A DNA stretch of 64,000 bases from Halomonas beimenensis (GCF_002549795.1 NZ_CP021435.1:1612001-1676000); one strand, 5' to 3'; numbered from the stretch's first letter, positions 55,203-64,000 are shown. The notes: generated by a model from the sequence alone, not told the origin. Made by a program: numbers and translations.

Positions 55203-55901
55203 ATGAGCGTGCAACGGCGTCATGTGCGTCAGGCGCTACTGGGCCTGCTGCTCTTGCTGGTCCTGAGCTCGTTGGGGATCTGGCTGTACCAGCAGGGGCT
55301 GATCGACCCGGTGCGGCTGGAGCGGCTGAGCCTGCGGCTGGGGCCCTGGGGACCGCCGATGCTGGCCGCGGTGATGGCGCTCACCGTGGTGGTCGGTCCC
55401 ATTCCCACCATGGTGGTGAGCGTCGCGGCGGGGATGATCTACCATCCCCTGGTGGCCTTTTCGCTCAGCATGCTCGGCGCCCTGGCCGGTGCCGGGATCA
55501 GCTTCTGGATCGCCCGCCTGTTGGGGCGGCCGCTCATCGAGCGCCTCTTCCGGGGCCATGTCGCCCTCTTTCCCGAATGCCCCCAGCACATCCTCTTCGC
55601 CATGGTGCTGCTGGCGCGGCTGATCCCCGTGGTGTCCTTCGCGCTGGTCAGCTATGCGGCGGGGCTCACGGTACTGACCACGGGGCGTTTCCTGCTCGCC
55701 TCGGGCCTGGGCATGGCGCCCATGACCCTGCTCTATGTGCTGGCGGGCAAGGGCATGGCCATCGACAGCGTCTGGGCGATCGGCACGGGCATCGTGGTGT
55801 TCTGCTTCCTGGTGGCCCTGCCGAAACTCGTCGACAAGGGCTGGATCCCGCTGCCGGAACGTTGGAAAGGCTTCATCGACCACCTGCGTCATCCCCACTA
55901 G
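55203..55901 (+). CDS. VTT-domain (TVP38/TMEM64, DedA-like) membrane protein
   Basis: A 232-residue inner-membrane protein with five to six hydrophobic segments. The VTT/DedA signature is seen in GALAGAGISFWIARLLGR and in the Gly/Pro-rich LARLIPVVSFALVSYAAG. Members are thought to move lipids across the membrane or to support envelope homeostasis. It lies 100 bases after the acyltransferase fusion and 40 bases before the propeller gene; a lipid-related link with the former is inferred. ATG at 55203 was chosen over an in-frame GTG two codons earlier because it follows AGGGAGAG. Confidence 0.85.
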   Translation: MSVQRRHVRQALLGLLLLLVLSSLGIWLYQQGLIDPVRLERLSLRLGPWGPPMLAAVMALTVVVGPIPTMVVSVAAGMIYHPLVAFSLSMLGALAGAGISFWIARLLGRPLIERLFRGHVALFPECPQHILFAMVLLARLIPVVSFALVSYAAGLTVLTTGRFLLASGLGMAPMTLLYVLAGKGMAIDSVWAIGTGIVVFCFLVALPKLVDKGWIPLPERWKGFIDHLRHPH

Positions 55902-55941
55902 CTTGAATATCGGTGATGGCTCATGGGGGAGATTCGATGGC

Positions 55942-56973
55942 ATGAGGCCAGGCGTGTTGGCGATGGTGCTGATGGTGGCGGGCTGGCTGGGGCCGGTCGG
56001 CCCCGCGGCGGCGGCGGACTATCCCGAGAATCCGTTGGTGGCCGAGGCGGCGCTGTTCGCCTCTCGCCAGGGCGTGATGCGTTTCGACGCATCCTCCGAC
56101 AGGCCCCGCTGGCGATCGCCGGCCGACGAGCAGACCTTCGAGCCGGTGTGGGCCGGCTGTCGCCTGCTGGTCGGCACCAGCGCCGGCCTGGTCGCCCTGG
56201 GGGCCGGGAGCGGCGACCTGCTCTGGCGACGCTTCGCCGACGCCACCGTCTTCTCCCCCACCCGGGACGGTGAGCACGCCTATGCCGCCGGGCGCGACGG
56301 GGTGCTGCGCGCCCTGACCGTCGAGGAGGGGCAGGTGCTCTGGACCCGCCGCTTCGAGGGTTGGATCTACCCGCCGGCCCTGCAGGCGGGAATGCTGGTC
56401 ACCGGTGGCCAGGAGGGAGTGCTCGCTGGCCTCGACCCGGCCACGGGGGCCATCCGCTGGCGGCGCGACCTCGGCCAGGAGCTGGTGTATCGGCCCGTGG
56501 CGGAGGGTGATTCGGTCTACGTGACCACCTTCGCCGGCGAGGTGCTGGCCATCGATGCCGCCTCGGGCGCGGTGCGCTGGCGCCGGCGGGAGCCCGTGGC
56601 CGTCGCCAGCCCACGAGCCGGTAACGGCCGGCTCTATCTGCCGCGCTTCGACGGCGTCCTCCTGGTGCTCGACGCGGCCACCGGCCAGCGCCTCGCCCGG
56701 CGGCCCCTGGAAGACGACCTCATGGCCGTCCACCTCGACGAGGAGGCCGTCGTGGCCACCCATGCCGACGGCCGCGTCGTCGTGCTGGCTCCGGATGACC
56801 TGGCCGTGCGCTGGGAAGGGGAGCTGTCCGGGCCGCCGTCGGTCGGGGTCCGGCTGGTCGAGGGGAGCCTGCTCGGCGTGGTCGGGCCGGAAAGCCGGCT
56901 CGAATCCCGTCGGCTGCTGTCCGGAGAACGGCCCGCCGAGTCCACTGGCTCCCCGGTATCCGCTTGTCCCTGA
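55942..56973 (+). CDS. Exported PQQ-like beta-propeller protein
   Basis: A 343-residue protein with a signal peptide (about 1-23, ending PAAAA) and repeated blades of the PQQ-binding type, each with a pattern such as GLVALGAGSGDLLWRR, GVLAGLDPATGAIRWRR and GEVLAIDAASGAVRWRR. About six blades can be counted. Such BamB-like propellers serve as periplasmic scaffolds; quinoprotein dehydrogenase residues are not evident, so it need not bind PQQ. The C-terminal 30 residues are low complexity. It begins 40 bases after the VTT gene. Confidence 0.75.
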   Translation: MRPGVLAMVLMVAGWLGPVGPAAAADYPENPLVAEAALFASRQGVMRFDASSDRPRWRSPADEQTFEPVWAGCRLLVGTSAGLVALGAGSGDLLWRRFADATVFSPTRDGEHAYAAGRDGVLRALTVEEGQVLWTRRFEGWIYPPALQAGMLVTGGQEGVLAGLDPATGAIRWRRDLGQELVYRPVAEGDSVYVTTFAGEVLAIDAASGAVRWRRREPVAVASPRAGNGRLYLPRFDGVLLVLDAATGQRLARRPLEDDLMAVHLDEEAVVATHADGRVVVLAPDDLAVRWEGELSGPPSVGVRLVEGSLLGVVGPESRLESRRLLSGERPAESTGSPVSACP

Positions 56974-57072
56974 ACAGGATATCTGCCGACTGGCCTGTGT
57001 AAGGTTCGCCAGGCCTCCGCCACCAACCGTTGCAAGCCCCAATCTCACGAGACGGATGAATGGAGGTATGCC

Positions 57073-57612
57073 ATGAAGGTCACGACGATGCTGGGAACCC
57101 TCGGCGCCGGGATGCTGCTCGGCACTCAGGTGGCCGCGGCGGCGCCTTTCGGCGGCGAGGAGGACACGGCCTACGCGGCCTCGCTCTGGAACGCCCTCAG
57201 CGAGGCCAACCTGGTCGGCGAGGGACGCACCATGTCCGCCCCCTACACCGGCCAGCATCCCCATGGGGCCATCCTCGATACCATCGACGGCGAGATCACC
57301 GTCGAGGGCACCACCGGGCCGGTGATCATCAAGCGCAACTACGGCGGGGAGGGCGTCAGCAAGCAGGAGGTCTGGGACGCCCCCGACGACTACCTCGGCG
57401 CGGTGACGGTGATGTTCAAGCGCGAGGGCTACGATCCCGACAACCAGGACTGGTTCTGGGTCAAGTACCTGCCCGGCGGCGAGCTGGACACCAACCCCCA
57501 GGGGGTGCCCCTGGCCGGACGAGTCGCCAAGGGCATGGACCAGGGCTGCATCGCCTGCCACAGCGCCGCCCCGGGCGGCGACATGGTCTTCGGCCACGAC
57601 CGGATCCGGTGA
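57073..57612 (+). CDS. Cytochrome P460-family c-type heme protein
   Basis: A 179-residue periplasmic protein with a signal peptide (about 1-22, ending VAAAA). The heme-attachment motif is CIACH at residues 159-163, near the C-terminus, within GRVAKGMDQGCIACHSAAPG, the P460 signature. The mid part (IIKRNYGGEG, VTVMFKREGYDP) is the family beta fold. Some P460 proteins oxidise hydroxylamine, using a Lys crosslinked to heme; others detoxify nitric oxide or are electron carriers. Several lysines (e.g. in IIKRNY) are candidates but none can be assigned as the crosslink. Genes around it do not define a nitrogen pathway. Confidence 0.82.
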   Translation: MKVTTMLGTLGAGMLLGTQVAAAAPFGGEEDTAYAASLWNALSEANLVGEGRTMSAPYTGQHPHGAILDTIDGEITVEGTTGPVIIKRNYGGEGVSKQEVWDAPDDYLGAVTVMFKREGYDPDNQDWFWVKYLPGGELDTNPQGVPLAGRVAKGMDQGCIACHSAAPGGDMVFGHDRIR

Positions 57613-57624
57613 CAAGGCCCGACA

Positions 57625-57644
57625 GGGCGGGAAGCGACCCGCCC
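57625..57644. terminator. Hairpin between the P460 and thiI genes
   Basis: GGGCGGG (57625-57631) pairs with CCCGCCC (57638-57644) around AAGCGA, in the 58-base gap between these convergent genes. Short T-runs are absent. Confidence 0.55.
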
Positions 57645-57670
57645 GGCGCCGTCGAATGGTGCGATCGCGC

Positions 57671-59161
57671 TCAGTCGGCGGGGGCGGTGCCGCGATAGAC
57701 GCCGAAGTGATGCAGGCCACGGTCGGCGAGATGGAGGGCCTGCATCCGGCTCATCACGCCCTGATCGCAATAGAGCAGGTACTGCCGGTCACCGGGCAGC
57801 GCCGGGGCCCTGTCCTGGAGCTCATAGAAGGGGATGTGCATCAGCGGGACCTCGGGCAGGTCCAGCGGTGCCGCCTCCTGCTCGTCCGCGCGACGGATGT
57901 CGATCACGCAGGGCGCCTCCAGGCTGGCCAGGGCCTCCGGCGAGTCCACGGTCATGACCTCGGTCGGCGGCGGGGTCGCCTGGTCATCGAGGAGGCGATC
58001 GACCCGGGTGGTCACCGCCGCCGTCAGGGCGTCTTCCAGCACCTGGAAGTCGAAGCCGGCCTCGGCTGCCTCGATGTCCTCCCTGGCGGCCTTGTTGTGC
58101 GGACGGCGGGAGATCACGCCGCAGTACTCGGGCATGACCTCGGCGAAGCGGGCCGTATCGAGGATCCGAGCCTGGTCGATGATGTCCTGCTTGTCGTCGG
58201 TGAGAACCGGGCGCAGGATCGGCAACTCGCTGGCGGCGTCGATCATGCCCAGGTTATGCAGCGTCTGGCTGGAGACCTGGGCGATGGCGTCGCCGGTCAC
58301 CAGGGCCGGGATCCCGGCACGTCGGGCCACGCGTCCCGCGGCCCGAACCATCATGCGCTTGAGCACGACGCCCATGAGGCCGTCGGGGATGGTGCGCAGG
58401 ATCTCGCCGACCACGTCCTCGAACGGCACCGAGATGAACTTCACCTTGTGGGACGTGCCGTAGCGCGCCCAGAGATGGTGGGTCACCTCGCGCACTCCGG
58501 CCTCATGGGCGGGGCCACCCAGGTTGAAGAAGAGGAAGTGGGTCTTCACCCCGCGGCGCAGCATCTTCCAGGCGGCCACCGGGGAGTCGAAGCCCCCGGA
58601 GATCAGCGCCAGCGCCTGCCCCTGCATGCCCAGGGGATAGCCGCCGAGCCCCTGCCAGCGGGCGCGGATCACCTGCAGGCGGCGATCGTTCAGCTCTACC
58701 GGCACCACCACGTCGGGATGCTTGAGGTCCACCCGGGCATCCGGGGTGGCGGCGAGCAGGCGGCTGCCGAGATGCCGTTCGATGTCGGCGGAGGTGAAGT
58801 CGTGCTGGCCGCGGCGCTTGGCCTTGACCCGGAAGCTGCGTCCGGCGATCGCGGGGCTCCACAGGGGCACGATGCGGTCGGCGGCCTGATCGAGGCTGTC
58901 GAAGCGCACTTCCTCGGTGGCCAGGATCTGGTGGATGCCCGGAATGCGAGGCAGGCCGTCCTCGACGGCGGCCACCGTGTCCGGGGTCGCGTCCTCGGGC
59001 AGGCGAACCCGCACGGCATCCCACTGGCCCTTGACGCGGATGCGCTCGTCATGACGGCGCAGGGTGTTGCGGATGTTGGCGGTCAGGCAGCGAGTCATCT
59101 GCTGGCGGACCGAACGGGACTTGATGGTGATCTCGGGGTGGAGCTTGAGCAGGTAGAGCAT
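57671..59161 (-). CDS. thiI: tRNA 4-thiouridine sulfurtransferase ThiI with rhodanese domain
   Basis: A 496-residue enzyme that makes 4-thiouridine at tRNA position 8 and supplies sulfur for the thiamine thiazole. In order it has an N-terminal ferredoxin-like plus THUMP region, the PP-loop ALISGGFDSPVAA, Cys347 in MPEYCGVISRRP and a C-terminal rhodanese domain with the persulfide Cys465 in LLYCDQGVMS. Both active cysteines are present, as in the E. coli form. The start at 59161 (MLYLLKLHPEITIKSRSVR) is the conserved one; the longer frame covers the next gene on the same strand in a different frame. Confidence 0.96.
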   Translation of the reverse strand: MLYLLKLHPEITIKSRSVRQQMTRCLTANIRNTLRRHDERIRVKGQWDAVRVRLPEDATPDTVAAVEDGLPRIPGIHQILATEEVRFDSLDQAADRIVPLWSPAIAGRSFRVKAKRRGQHDFTSADIERHLGSRLLAATPDARVDLKHPDVVVPVELNDRRLQVIRARWQGLGGYPLGMQGQALALISGGFDSPVAAWKMLRRGVKTHFLFFNLGGPAHEAGVREVTHHLWARYGTSHKVKFISVPFEDVVGEILRTIPDGLMGVVLKRMMVRAAGRVARRAGIPALVTGDAIAQVSSQTLHNLGMIDAASELPILRPVLTDDKQDIIDQARILDTARFAEVMPEYCGVISRRPHNKAAREDIEAAEAGFDFQVLEDALTAAVTTRVDRLLDDQATPPPTEVMTVDSPEALASLEAPCVIDIRRADEQEAAPLDLPEVPLMHIPFYELQDRAPALPGDRQYLLYCDQGVMSRMQALHLADRGLHHFGVYRGTAPAD

Positions 59162-59268
59162 GCGACGCAGCGTTGGAGGGGTGTCGCGCGATTGTACCAG
59201 TTGCACGGGGCGAGCGCAGTCGGGAGAGGCGCGTCGCGGCGCCGCTGTTCGCGCCTCTCCCCGGCCGA

Positions 59269-59550
59269 TCAGTAGAGCGCCTGTTCCTCCCGCACCACTT
59301 CCTTCAGCAGTTCCAGGAAGAGGCGGTCGGCCTCGGAGTGCTCGCCGGGGTCTTCGGGGATGTGGACGCTGGTGGTGGCGGAGATCTCGTTGGCGATGCG
59401 CGCCATCACGTCCGTCTGGTCGCCCTCGCCGAGCTGCTGTCGGGTGATCGCCAGGGACTGCTCGAGGATCTGGGGATCCTGCAGCAGTTTCTTGATGAAG
59501 CTGCGCAGCTCGTTGATGACACGAGTCTTCTGGATTTCCGATGAGGTCAT
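59269..59550 (-). CDS. Small hypothetical helical protein
   Basis: A 93-residue, charged, probably all-helical protein (VINELRSFIKKLLQDPQILE, ADRLFLELLKEVVREEQALY). I do not recognise it. AGGAG precedes the ATG at 59550 at the expected distance. It is followed 107 bases later by thiI on the same strand. No signal peptide or membrane segment is present. It is divergent from the type I secretion genes. Confidence 0.6.
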   Translation of the reverse strand: MTSSEIQKTRVINELRSFIKKLLQDPQILEQSLAITRQQLGEGDQTDVMARIANEISATTSVHIPEDPGEHSEADRLFLELLKEVVREEQALY

Positions 59551-59917
59551 GGAGAGCTCCTTTGTGCGGGCCGGATCGGGACGTGTCGACGATACCATGT
59601 TTGCCGGGTGCCGCGTGAGAGGGCGCCGCCTTCCCGCCTTGTACGTCTTTTCCTACAGGAAGGATCGGCATGCTCTTACGTTTAATCCACGTTGCCGGGG
59701 TGGTAAACGCGGACAAGTCCGTTACGCTGTGTAACAATATGTATTTCTAATACGCTCGCATTAGCGACGCCCCCTGTTCGACTGGGGCAGGTCACTCGAA
59801 TGGGACTATGTTGCTAACACGGTCCGACAGCGGGCCAGCCAGACCAAACGGCCGCCAGGATGACAGGACCACAACCACAAGACGCGTCCTGGGCCACACA
59901 AGATAAAGGGAACGATC
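59551..59917. promoter_or_regulatory. Dyad-rich intergenic region upstream of the type I secretion genes
   Basis: A 367-base gap, AT-rich in its middle and unlike the flanks. Inverted repeats visible are TTCCT-AC-AGGAA (59650-59661), CGGAC-AA-GTCCG (59710-59721), GTTAC-GCTGT-GTAAC (59721-59735) and CTAAT-ACGCTCGC-ATTAG (59747-59764). These lie 150-270 bases before the tolC-like start, where promoter and regulator sites are expected. No riboswitch consensus was recognised. Confidence 0.45.
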
Positions 59918-61828
59918 ATGCAACGCTCGAGCGCCATCATGTCATCACGCATCGCCGGTGGGCGCCTGCTTCGCGGGCTCACCGTCGGTGCCAGTCTTTC
60001 CTTGCTGCCGCTCACCGCGGCGGTGGCCCAGTCGCTACCCGAGGGACTGATGTCGCCGGGCTCGGCGAATCTCCAGGGGGTCGTTCAGGAAGCGATCGCC
60101 ACCAATCCCGAGGTCCAGGCGGCGTGGCGGGAGTTCCAGGCCTCCGGACATGATCGTCGGGCGGCCTGGGGCAACTATCTGCCCAGCGCGGACGTCAACG
60201 CCGGGGTCGGACGCGAAGACCGTGAAAACGATGCGCGGGGAAGCTATGACACCGACTACGCCGAACTGACCCTGACCCAGATGCTCTACGATGGCTTCGC
60301 CACCCAGAGTGAAGTCGAGAGGCTCGACCGGGCCCAGCTGGTGCGCTACTACGAGCTGCTTGGCGCCAGCGAGGACATCGCCCTGGAGGCGGTCCGCGCC
60401 TACCTCGATGTGCAGCGCTACCGGGAACTGGTGCGTCTGGCCCAGGACAATTACCGCCAGCACCTGGAAGTCTTCAACCAGATCGAGCAGCGCGTCATGT
60501 CCGGTGCCGGACGCCGTGTCGACCTCGAGCAGATCAGTGGCCGCCTGGCCCTGGCGGAATCCAACCTGATGACCGAGGCGTCCAACCTCCACGACGTGAC
60601 GGCCCGCTACCAGCGAATCGTCGGCGAGCTGCCGGCCGCCTCGTTGGCACCGGCACCCAGCCTCGGAGACAGCCTGCCGGGGGATGTCGCCCAGGCTCTC
60701 GACCTGGCCTTCCAGGGCAGCCCGGACTTCCATGCCGCCATCGAGAACATCGCCGCCTCCCGGGCCGAACGCCAGGGCACCCAGGCCGCCTTTCAGCCGC
60801 GCCTGGATCTGGTGGGGCGCACCGGCACCTACAAGGACGGGGACACGGGCAGCATCCTCTCCCCCGACCAGCGCCAGGACCGGCACAGCATCGAACTGGT
60901 GGCGAGCATGAACCTCTACCGTGGGGGCAGCGACCTGGCCAGCTTCCGCGCCGCCACCGATCGGGTCGAGCAGGCGATCCACCTGCGCGAGAAGGCCTGC
61001 ACCGACGTGCGTCAGACCACCCAGATCGCCTACAACGACACCCGGCGACTGCGCGAGCAACTGGCCTACCTCAACGAGCACCGCCAGTCCACCAATCGGG
61101 TCCGCGGTGCCTATCAGCAGCAGTTCGACATCGGCCAACGCACCCTGCTGGACGTCCTGGATACCGAGAACGAGTACTTCGAGGCCAGTCGGGCCTACGT
61201 CAACGCCCAGTACGACGTGGCATTGGCCGATGCCAGGACCCTGGCCGCCATGGGCCGCCTGACTCAGGTCCTGGACGTGCGTCGCGACGACGTGCCGACC
61301 CTGGCGGAACTCGGCAGCGACGGGGTCAGCCTGGACCCGGAGACGCTGTGTCCGGCGCCGGGGCCCACGGGCTACACCCTCGCCGACTTCACCGCCGGCA
61401 TCACCGCTCCGCCCACCCGGGCACCCGACGTCACCCTGTCCGCCGATGCCCTGTTCGACATCAACAGCGCCGAACTCAGTCCCGAGGCGAGGCGCGAGCT
61501 GACGGCGCTGGCCGAGCAGATTCGTCGGCGCAACGACCTGGTTCGGGTCTATATCGCCGGGCATGCCGATTCCACCGGCACCGATGCGATCAACGAGCCT
61601 CTCTCGCGTCGTCGTGCGCAGAGCGTAGGGGATTACCTGGTCTCCCAGGGCGTGGAGGCTTCCCTCATCCAGACCGAGGGCTTCGGTTCCCGCCGGCCCG
61701 TGGCCACCAACGCCACGGTCGAGGGCCGTCGCCAGAATCGCCGGGTGGAAGTGACGCTGGAGCGCGTCGGGGAGAATCTCGACCTCGGCCAACGCCAGCC
61801 GCTCGCCGGTGGTCGGTACCCGGGGTGA
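59918..61828 (+). CDS. TolC-family outer-membrane channel fused to an OmpA-like domain
   Basis: A 636-residue exported protein. After a signal peptide (about 1-38, ending AVA) residues 50-450 form a TolC-type outer-membrane efflux protein with two repeats (LTLTQMLYDGFATQSEVERL; SMNLYRGGSDLASF). From about residue 500 an OmpA_C-like domain follows: ALFDINSAELSPEARREL, AGHADSTGTDAINEPLSRRR, which binds peptidoglycan. The combination would anchor the exit duct of a type I secretion system to the cell wall. The next gene is the matching ABC exporter. AAAGGGA precedes the ATG. It is the LapE/AggA counterpart of adhesin-export systems by context. Confidence 0.88.
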   Translation: MQRSSAIMSSRIAGGRLLRGLTVGASLSLLPLTAAVAQSLPEGLMSPGSANLQGVVQEAIATNPEVQAAWREFQASGHDRRAAWGNYLPSADVNAGVGREDRENDARGSYDTDYAELTLTQMLYDGFATQSEVERLDRAQLVRYYELLGASEDIALEAVRAYLDVQRYRELVRLAQDNYRQHLEVFNQIEQRVMSGAGRRVDLEQISGRLALAESNLMTEASNLHDVTARYQRIVGELPAASLAPAPSLGDSLPGDVAQALDLAFQGSPDFHAAIENIAASRAERQGTQAAFQPRLDLVGRTGTYKDGDTGSILSPDQRQDRHSIELVASMNLYRGGSDLASFRAATDRVEQAIHLREKACTDVRQTTQIAYNDTRRLREQLAYLNEHRQSTNRVRGAYQQQFDIGQRTLLDVLDTENEYFEASRAYVNAQYDVALADARTLAAMGRLTQVLDVRRDDVPTLAELGSDGVSLDPETLCPAPGPTGYTLADFTAGITAPPTRAPDVTLSADALFDINSAELSPEARRELTALAEQIRRRNDLVRVYIAGHADSTGTDAINEPLSRRRAQSVGDYLVSQGVEASLIQTEGFGSRRPVATNATVEGRRQNRRVEVTLERVGENLDLGQRQPLAGGRYPG

Positions 61829-61886
61829 GGGACGGACAGGGCGCGGGCTGCCCCGGTGATACCAACGCTCGACCGCAGAGGTGCGC

Positions 61887-64000
61887 GTGACACATCAGGA
61901 AACGCTCGGGGAGGACGTGACCGCCGGCTCGGCGGTGAGGGATGAACTGCTGGAATGCCTGCAGACCGTCGCGCTGATCCATGACCATGCCGTCGGCGCG
62001 GATGCCCTGACCGCCGGGCTGCCCCTGGAGGAGGGGCGGCTCACGCCGTCGGTCTTCCCGCGAGCCGCCGCCCGGGCCGGACTGACGGCCCGCATCGTCA
62101 AGTCGCGCCTGGTGCAGCTCAACCCCGCGCTCTTCCCCGTCGTGCTGCTGCTCGAGCCGGGGCGGGCCTGCGTGCTCCTGGGCGTGGATCTGGCCAGTCG
62201 CCGGGCCCGGGTGGTCTTTCCCGAGCTGGGCGAGGCCGAGTCCGAGGTCGATCTCGATGGCCTCCAGGCCAGCTACAGCGGCCAGGCCATCTACGTGCGT
62301 CCCCGCTTCCGCTTCGATGCCCGGGGGGCGGAGATCGGGCCGGAGCGACGTCGGCACTGGTTCTGGGGCGTGATCCGGGAAAACCGCCGACTCTATCGCG
62401 ACGTGATCGCCGGCTCGGTGGCGATCAACCTCTTCGCGCTGGCGATGCCGCTGTTCGTGCTCAACGTCTACGATCGCGTGGTGCCCAACCATGCCACCGA
62501 GACCCTCTGGGTGCTGGCGGTGGGCGTCTTCCTGGTGCTGTGCTTCGACCTGGCCTTGCGGCTGATGCGCAACGCCTTCGTGGATCTCGCGGCGAGCCGG
62601 GCCGACGTCAAGCTCTCGTCGACCCTCATGAGCCAGGTCTTGGGCCTGCGGATGGCGGCCCGTCCGGCCTCGACCGGGTCCTTCGCAGCGACCCTGCAAT
62701 CCTTCGAGTCGGTCCGGGCCTTCATCGGCTCGGCGACGGTGGTGGGCCTGGTCGACCTGCCCTTCACGCTGCTCTTCGCGGCGATCATCGCCTTGATCGG
62801 CCCCGTCCTGGTGATCCCGGTCCTGGTCGGGATCGTCTTCGTGCTGCTCTATGCCCTGGCGGCCCAGGGCAAGCTGCATGAACTGTCGGAAACCACCTGG
62901 CGGGTCAGCGCCCAGCGGAACGCGACCCTGGTGGAGTCGGTCTCCCAGCTGGAGACCCTCAAGGCCCTGAGAAGCGAGAGCCGCATCCAGGGCATCTGGG
63001 AGCGCGCCTCCGCCTTCCTGTCGCGCACGGCCGCCCAGTTGAGGCTGATCAGCTCTTCCGTCTCCAGCGTGGCGCTCTGGGCACAGCACAGCGTGGCCGT
63101 GGCGGTCATCATCATCGGGGTCTACCTGATCATCCAGGGCGAGCTGACCCAGGGAGGGCTGATCGCGGCCTACCTGCTATCGTCCCGGGCCATGGCGCCG
63201 GTGAGCCAGGCCGCCGCCTTGCTGACCCAGTACCATCAGGCCTCGACCGCCCTGCAGTCCCTCGACGGGGTGATGCAGCTTCCGGTGGAGCGTCCGGAAG
63301 GGCAGCGATTCGTCGATCGGCCGGTGGTGCGGGGGGAGATCCGTTTCGACAAGGCGAGCTTTCGCTATCCCGACGAGCGGCGGGACGCCTTGAGAGAGGT
63401 GTCGGTGTCGATCGAGCCCGGGGAGAAGGTCGCCCTGCTGGGCCGGGTGGGCTGCGGAAAGAGCACCCTGAACAAGCTGGTGCTGGGGCTGTACGAGCCC
63501 ACGGCCGGCGCCGTGCGTCTCGACGGTGTCGACATTCGCCAGTTCGACCCGGTCCAGCTTCGCCGCCACATCGGCTATGTGCCCCAGGACGTGAGCCTCT
63601 TCTATGGCTCGCTGAGGGACAACGTCCTGGCCGGTGCCGGCAGCGACGGTGTCGACGACGACACCCTGTTGCGCGCCCTTCGTCTGAGCGGATTGAACGA
63701 ACTCGTGGATGGCCATCCCGACGGCGTGGACCTCAACGTCGGGGAACGGGGCCAGCGACTGTCGGGGGGGCAGCGTCAGCAAGTCGCCATCGCCCGGGCG
63801 CTGGTCCAGGATCCCCGGATCCTGCTGCTCGACGAGCCCACCAGTTCCATGGATCACTCCGCTGAGGAAGCCTTCAAGGCCCGGCTGCGGGAGTTCGCGA
63901 GGGGCAAGACCCTGGTCCTCGTCTCCCATCGCACCTCCTTGCTGACGCTGGTCGACCGTATCGTGGTCATCGATGCGGGGAAGGTCGTGGCCGACGGTCC
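61887..64000 (+). CDS. Type I secretion ABC transporter, LapB-like (partial, runs off the end)
   Basis: At least 704 residues; the stop is beyond the window. Residues 1-125 form a C39-peptidase-like domain of the degenerate (CLD) kind, opening ELLECLQTVALIHDHAVGAD with no convincing catalytic Cys/His pair. About 160-430 is the transmembrane domain (DVIAGSVAINLFALAMPLFV, VYDRVVPNHATETLWVLAVG). The nucleotide-binding domain has Walker A GRVGCGKST, LSGGQRQQVAIARAL and LLLDEPTSSMD. Such exporters, with a TolC partner and a membrane-fusion protein, secrete large RTX adhesins. A GTG start at 61887 behind GCAGAGG is preferred; GTG 61881 is in frame. The adaptor and adhesin genes should lie downstream. 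Confidence 0.88.
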   Translation, partial: MTHQETLGEDVTAGSAVRDELLECLQTVALIHDHAVGADALTAGLPLEEGRLTPSVFPRAAARAGLTARIVKSRLVQLNPALFPVVLLLEPGRACVLLGVDLASRRARVVFPELGEAESEVDLDGLQASYSGQAIYVRPRFRFDARGAEIGPERRRHWFWGVIRENRRLYRDVIAGSVAINLFALAMPLFVLNVYDRVVPNHATETLWVLAVGVFLVLCFDLALRLMRNAFVDLAASRADVKLSSTLMSQVLGLRMAARPASTGSFAATLQSFESVRAFIGSATVVGLVDLPFTLLFAAIIALIGPVLVIPVLVGIVFVLLYALAAQGKLHELSETTWRVSAQRNATLVESVSQLETLKALRSESRIQGIWERASAFLSRTAAQLRLISSSVSSVALWAQHSVAVAVIIIGVYLIIQGELTQGGLIAAYLLSSRAMAPVSQAAALLTQYHQASTALQSLDGVMQLPVERPEGQRFVDRPVVRGEIRFDKASFRYPDERRDALREVSVSIEPGEKVALLGRVGCGKSTLNKLVLGLYEPTAGAVRLDGVDIRQFDPVQLRRHIGYVPQDVSLFYGSLRDNVLAGAGSDGVDDDTLLRALRLSGLNELVDGHPDGVDLNVGERGQRLSGGQRQQVAIARALVQDPRILLLDEPTSSMDHSAEEAFKARLREFARGKTLVLVSHRTSLLTLVDRIVVIDAGKVVADG

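Overview
The window is GC-rich, gene-dense chromosomal DNA of a gammaproteobacterium. The gene content points to a Halomonas-like member of the Halomonadaceae: quaternary-amine and betaine metabolism, a BCCT carrier, an rsxABCDGE-nth locus, a CrbS-type transporter-kinase, and several short intergenic repeat families. This placement comes from reading gene content and translated sequences only; no database search was run. No tRNA, rRNA, CRISPR array, prophage or complete insertion sequence was seen.

Region 1 (1-3600) holds a rubredoxin-rubredoxin reductase fusion, a DAO-type FAD oxidoreductase, a palindromic repeat element and an EutQ-like cupin. Region 2 (3625-12774, minus strand) is one tightly packed nine-gene operon. 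In transcription order it encodes a TmpA-like 2-oxoglutarate hydroxylase, a TmpB/PhnZ-like HD-domain oxygenase, an AruI-like ThDP decarboxylase, an AruH-like transaminase, a four-part polar amino-acid ABC importer and an aldehyde dehydrogenase. It looks like an arginine-transaminase-type catabolic route joined to a hydroxylase/HD-oxygenase pair of the kind known to convert a trimethylammonium phosphonate to glycine betaine. A GlxA/AraC-type regulator is divergent from it. This is the best candidate for an undescribed system here.

Region 3 (13924-27403) is devoted largely to carnitine and glycine betaine. It has an MFS carrier, a gamma-butyrobetaine hydroxylase-like enzyme with a Rieske protein, two paralogous CdhR-like regulators around a CaiX-like binding protein, a BCCT carrier with an esterase, and the cdhC-cdhA-cdhB genes that turn carnitine into glycine betaine. 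A motif TGTCGCCTG recurs upstream of both caiX and cdhC at nearly the same distance from the start codon. Embedded here are a PiuC-like hydroxylase and a striking exported Gly-Gly-Glu/His-His-His repeat protein.

Region 4 (27525-47467) is mostly housekeeping: argF, grxD, rnt, argG, hlyU-like, a DksA-like zinc finger, a CrbS/DUF294/exonuclease/response-regulator signalling group, a GST, a YdcF-family protein, nth and rsxABCDGE. Repeats occupy many of the gaps. Region 5 (47634-64000) has a CHASE4-HAMP-GGDEF gene interrupted by an in-frame TAA, metG, a small exported protein, an ACP-AMP ligase-acyltransferase fusion, a VTT membrane protein, a PQQ-like propeller protein, a cytochrome P460, thiI, and the start of a type I secretion locus (a TolC-OmpA fusion followed by a LapB-like ABC exporter that runs off the end).

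At least four intergenic repeat families are visible: a ~160 bp palindromic element with a compensated hairpin core (2951, 31564, 39359), a ~155 bp element in two near-identical copies (41318, 51638), REP-like hairpins (3149, 40289-40430), and simple tandem repeats between convergent genes (29426-29532, 33789-33970).
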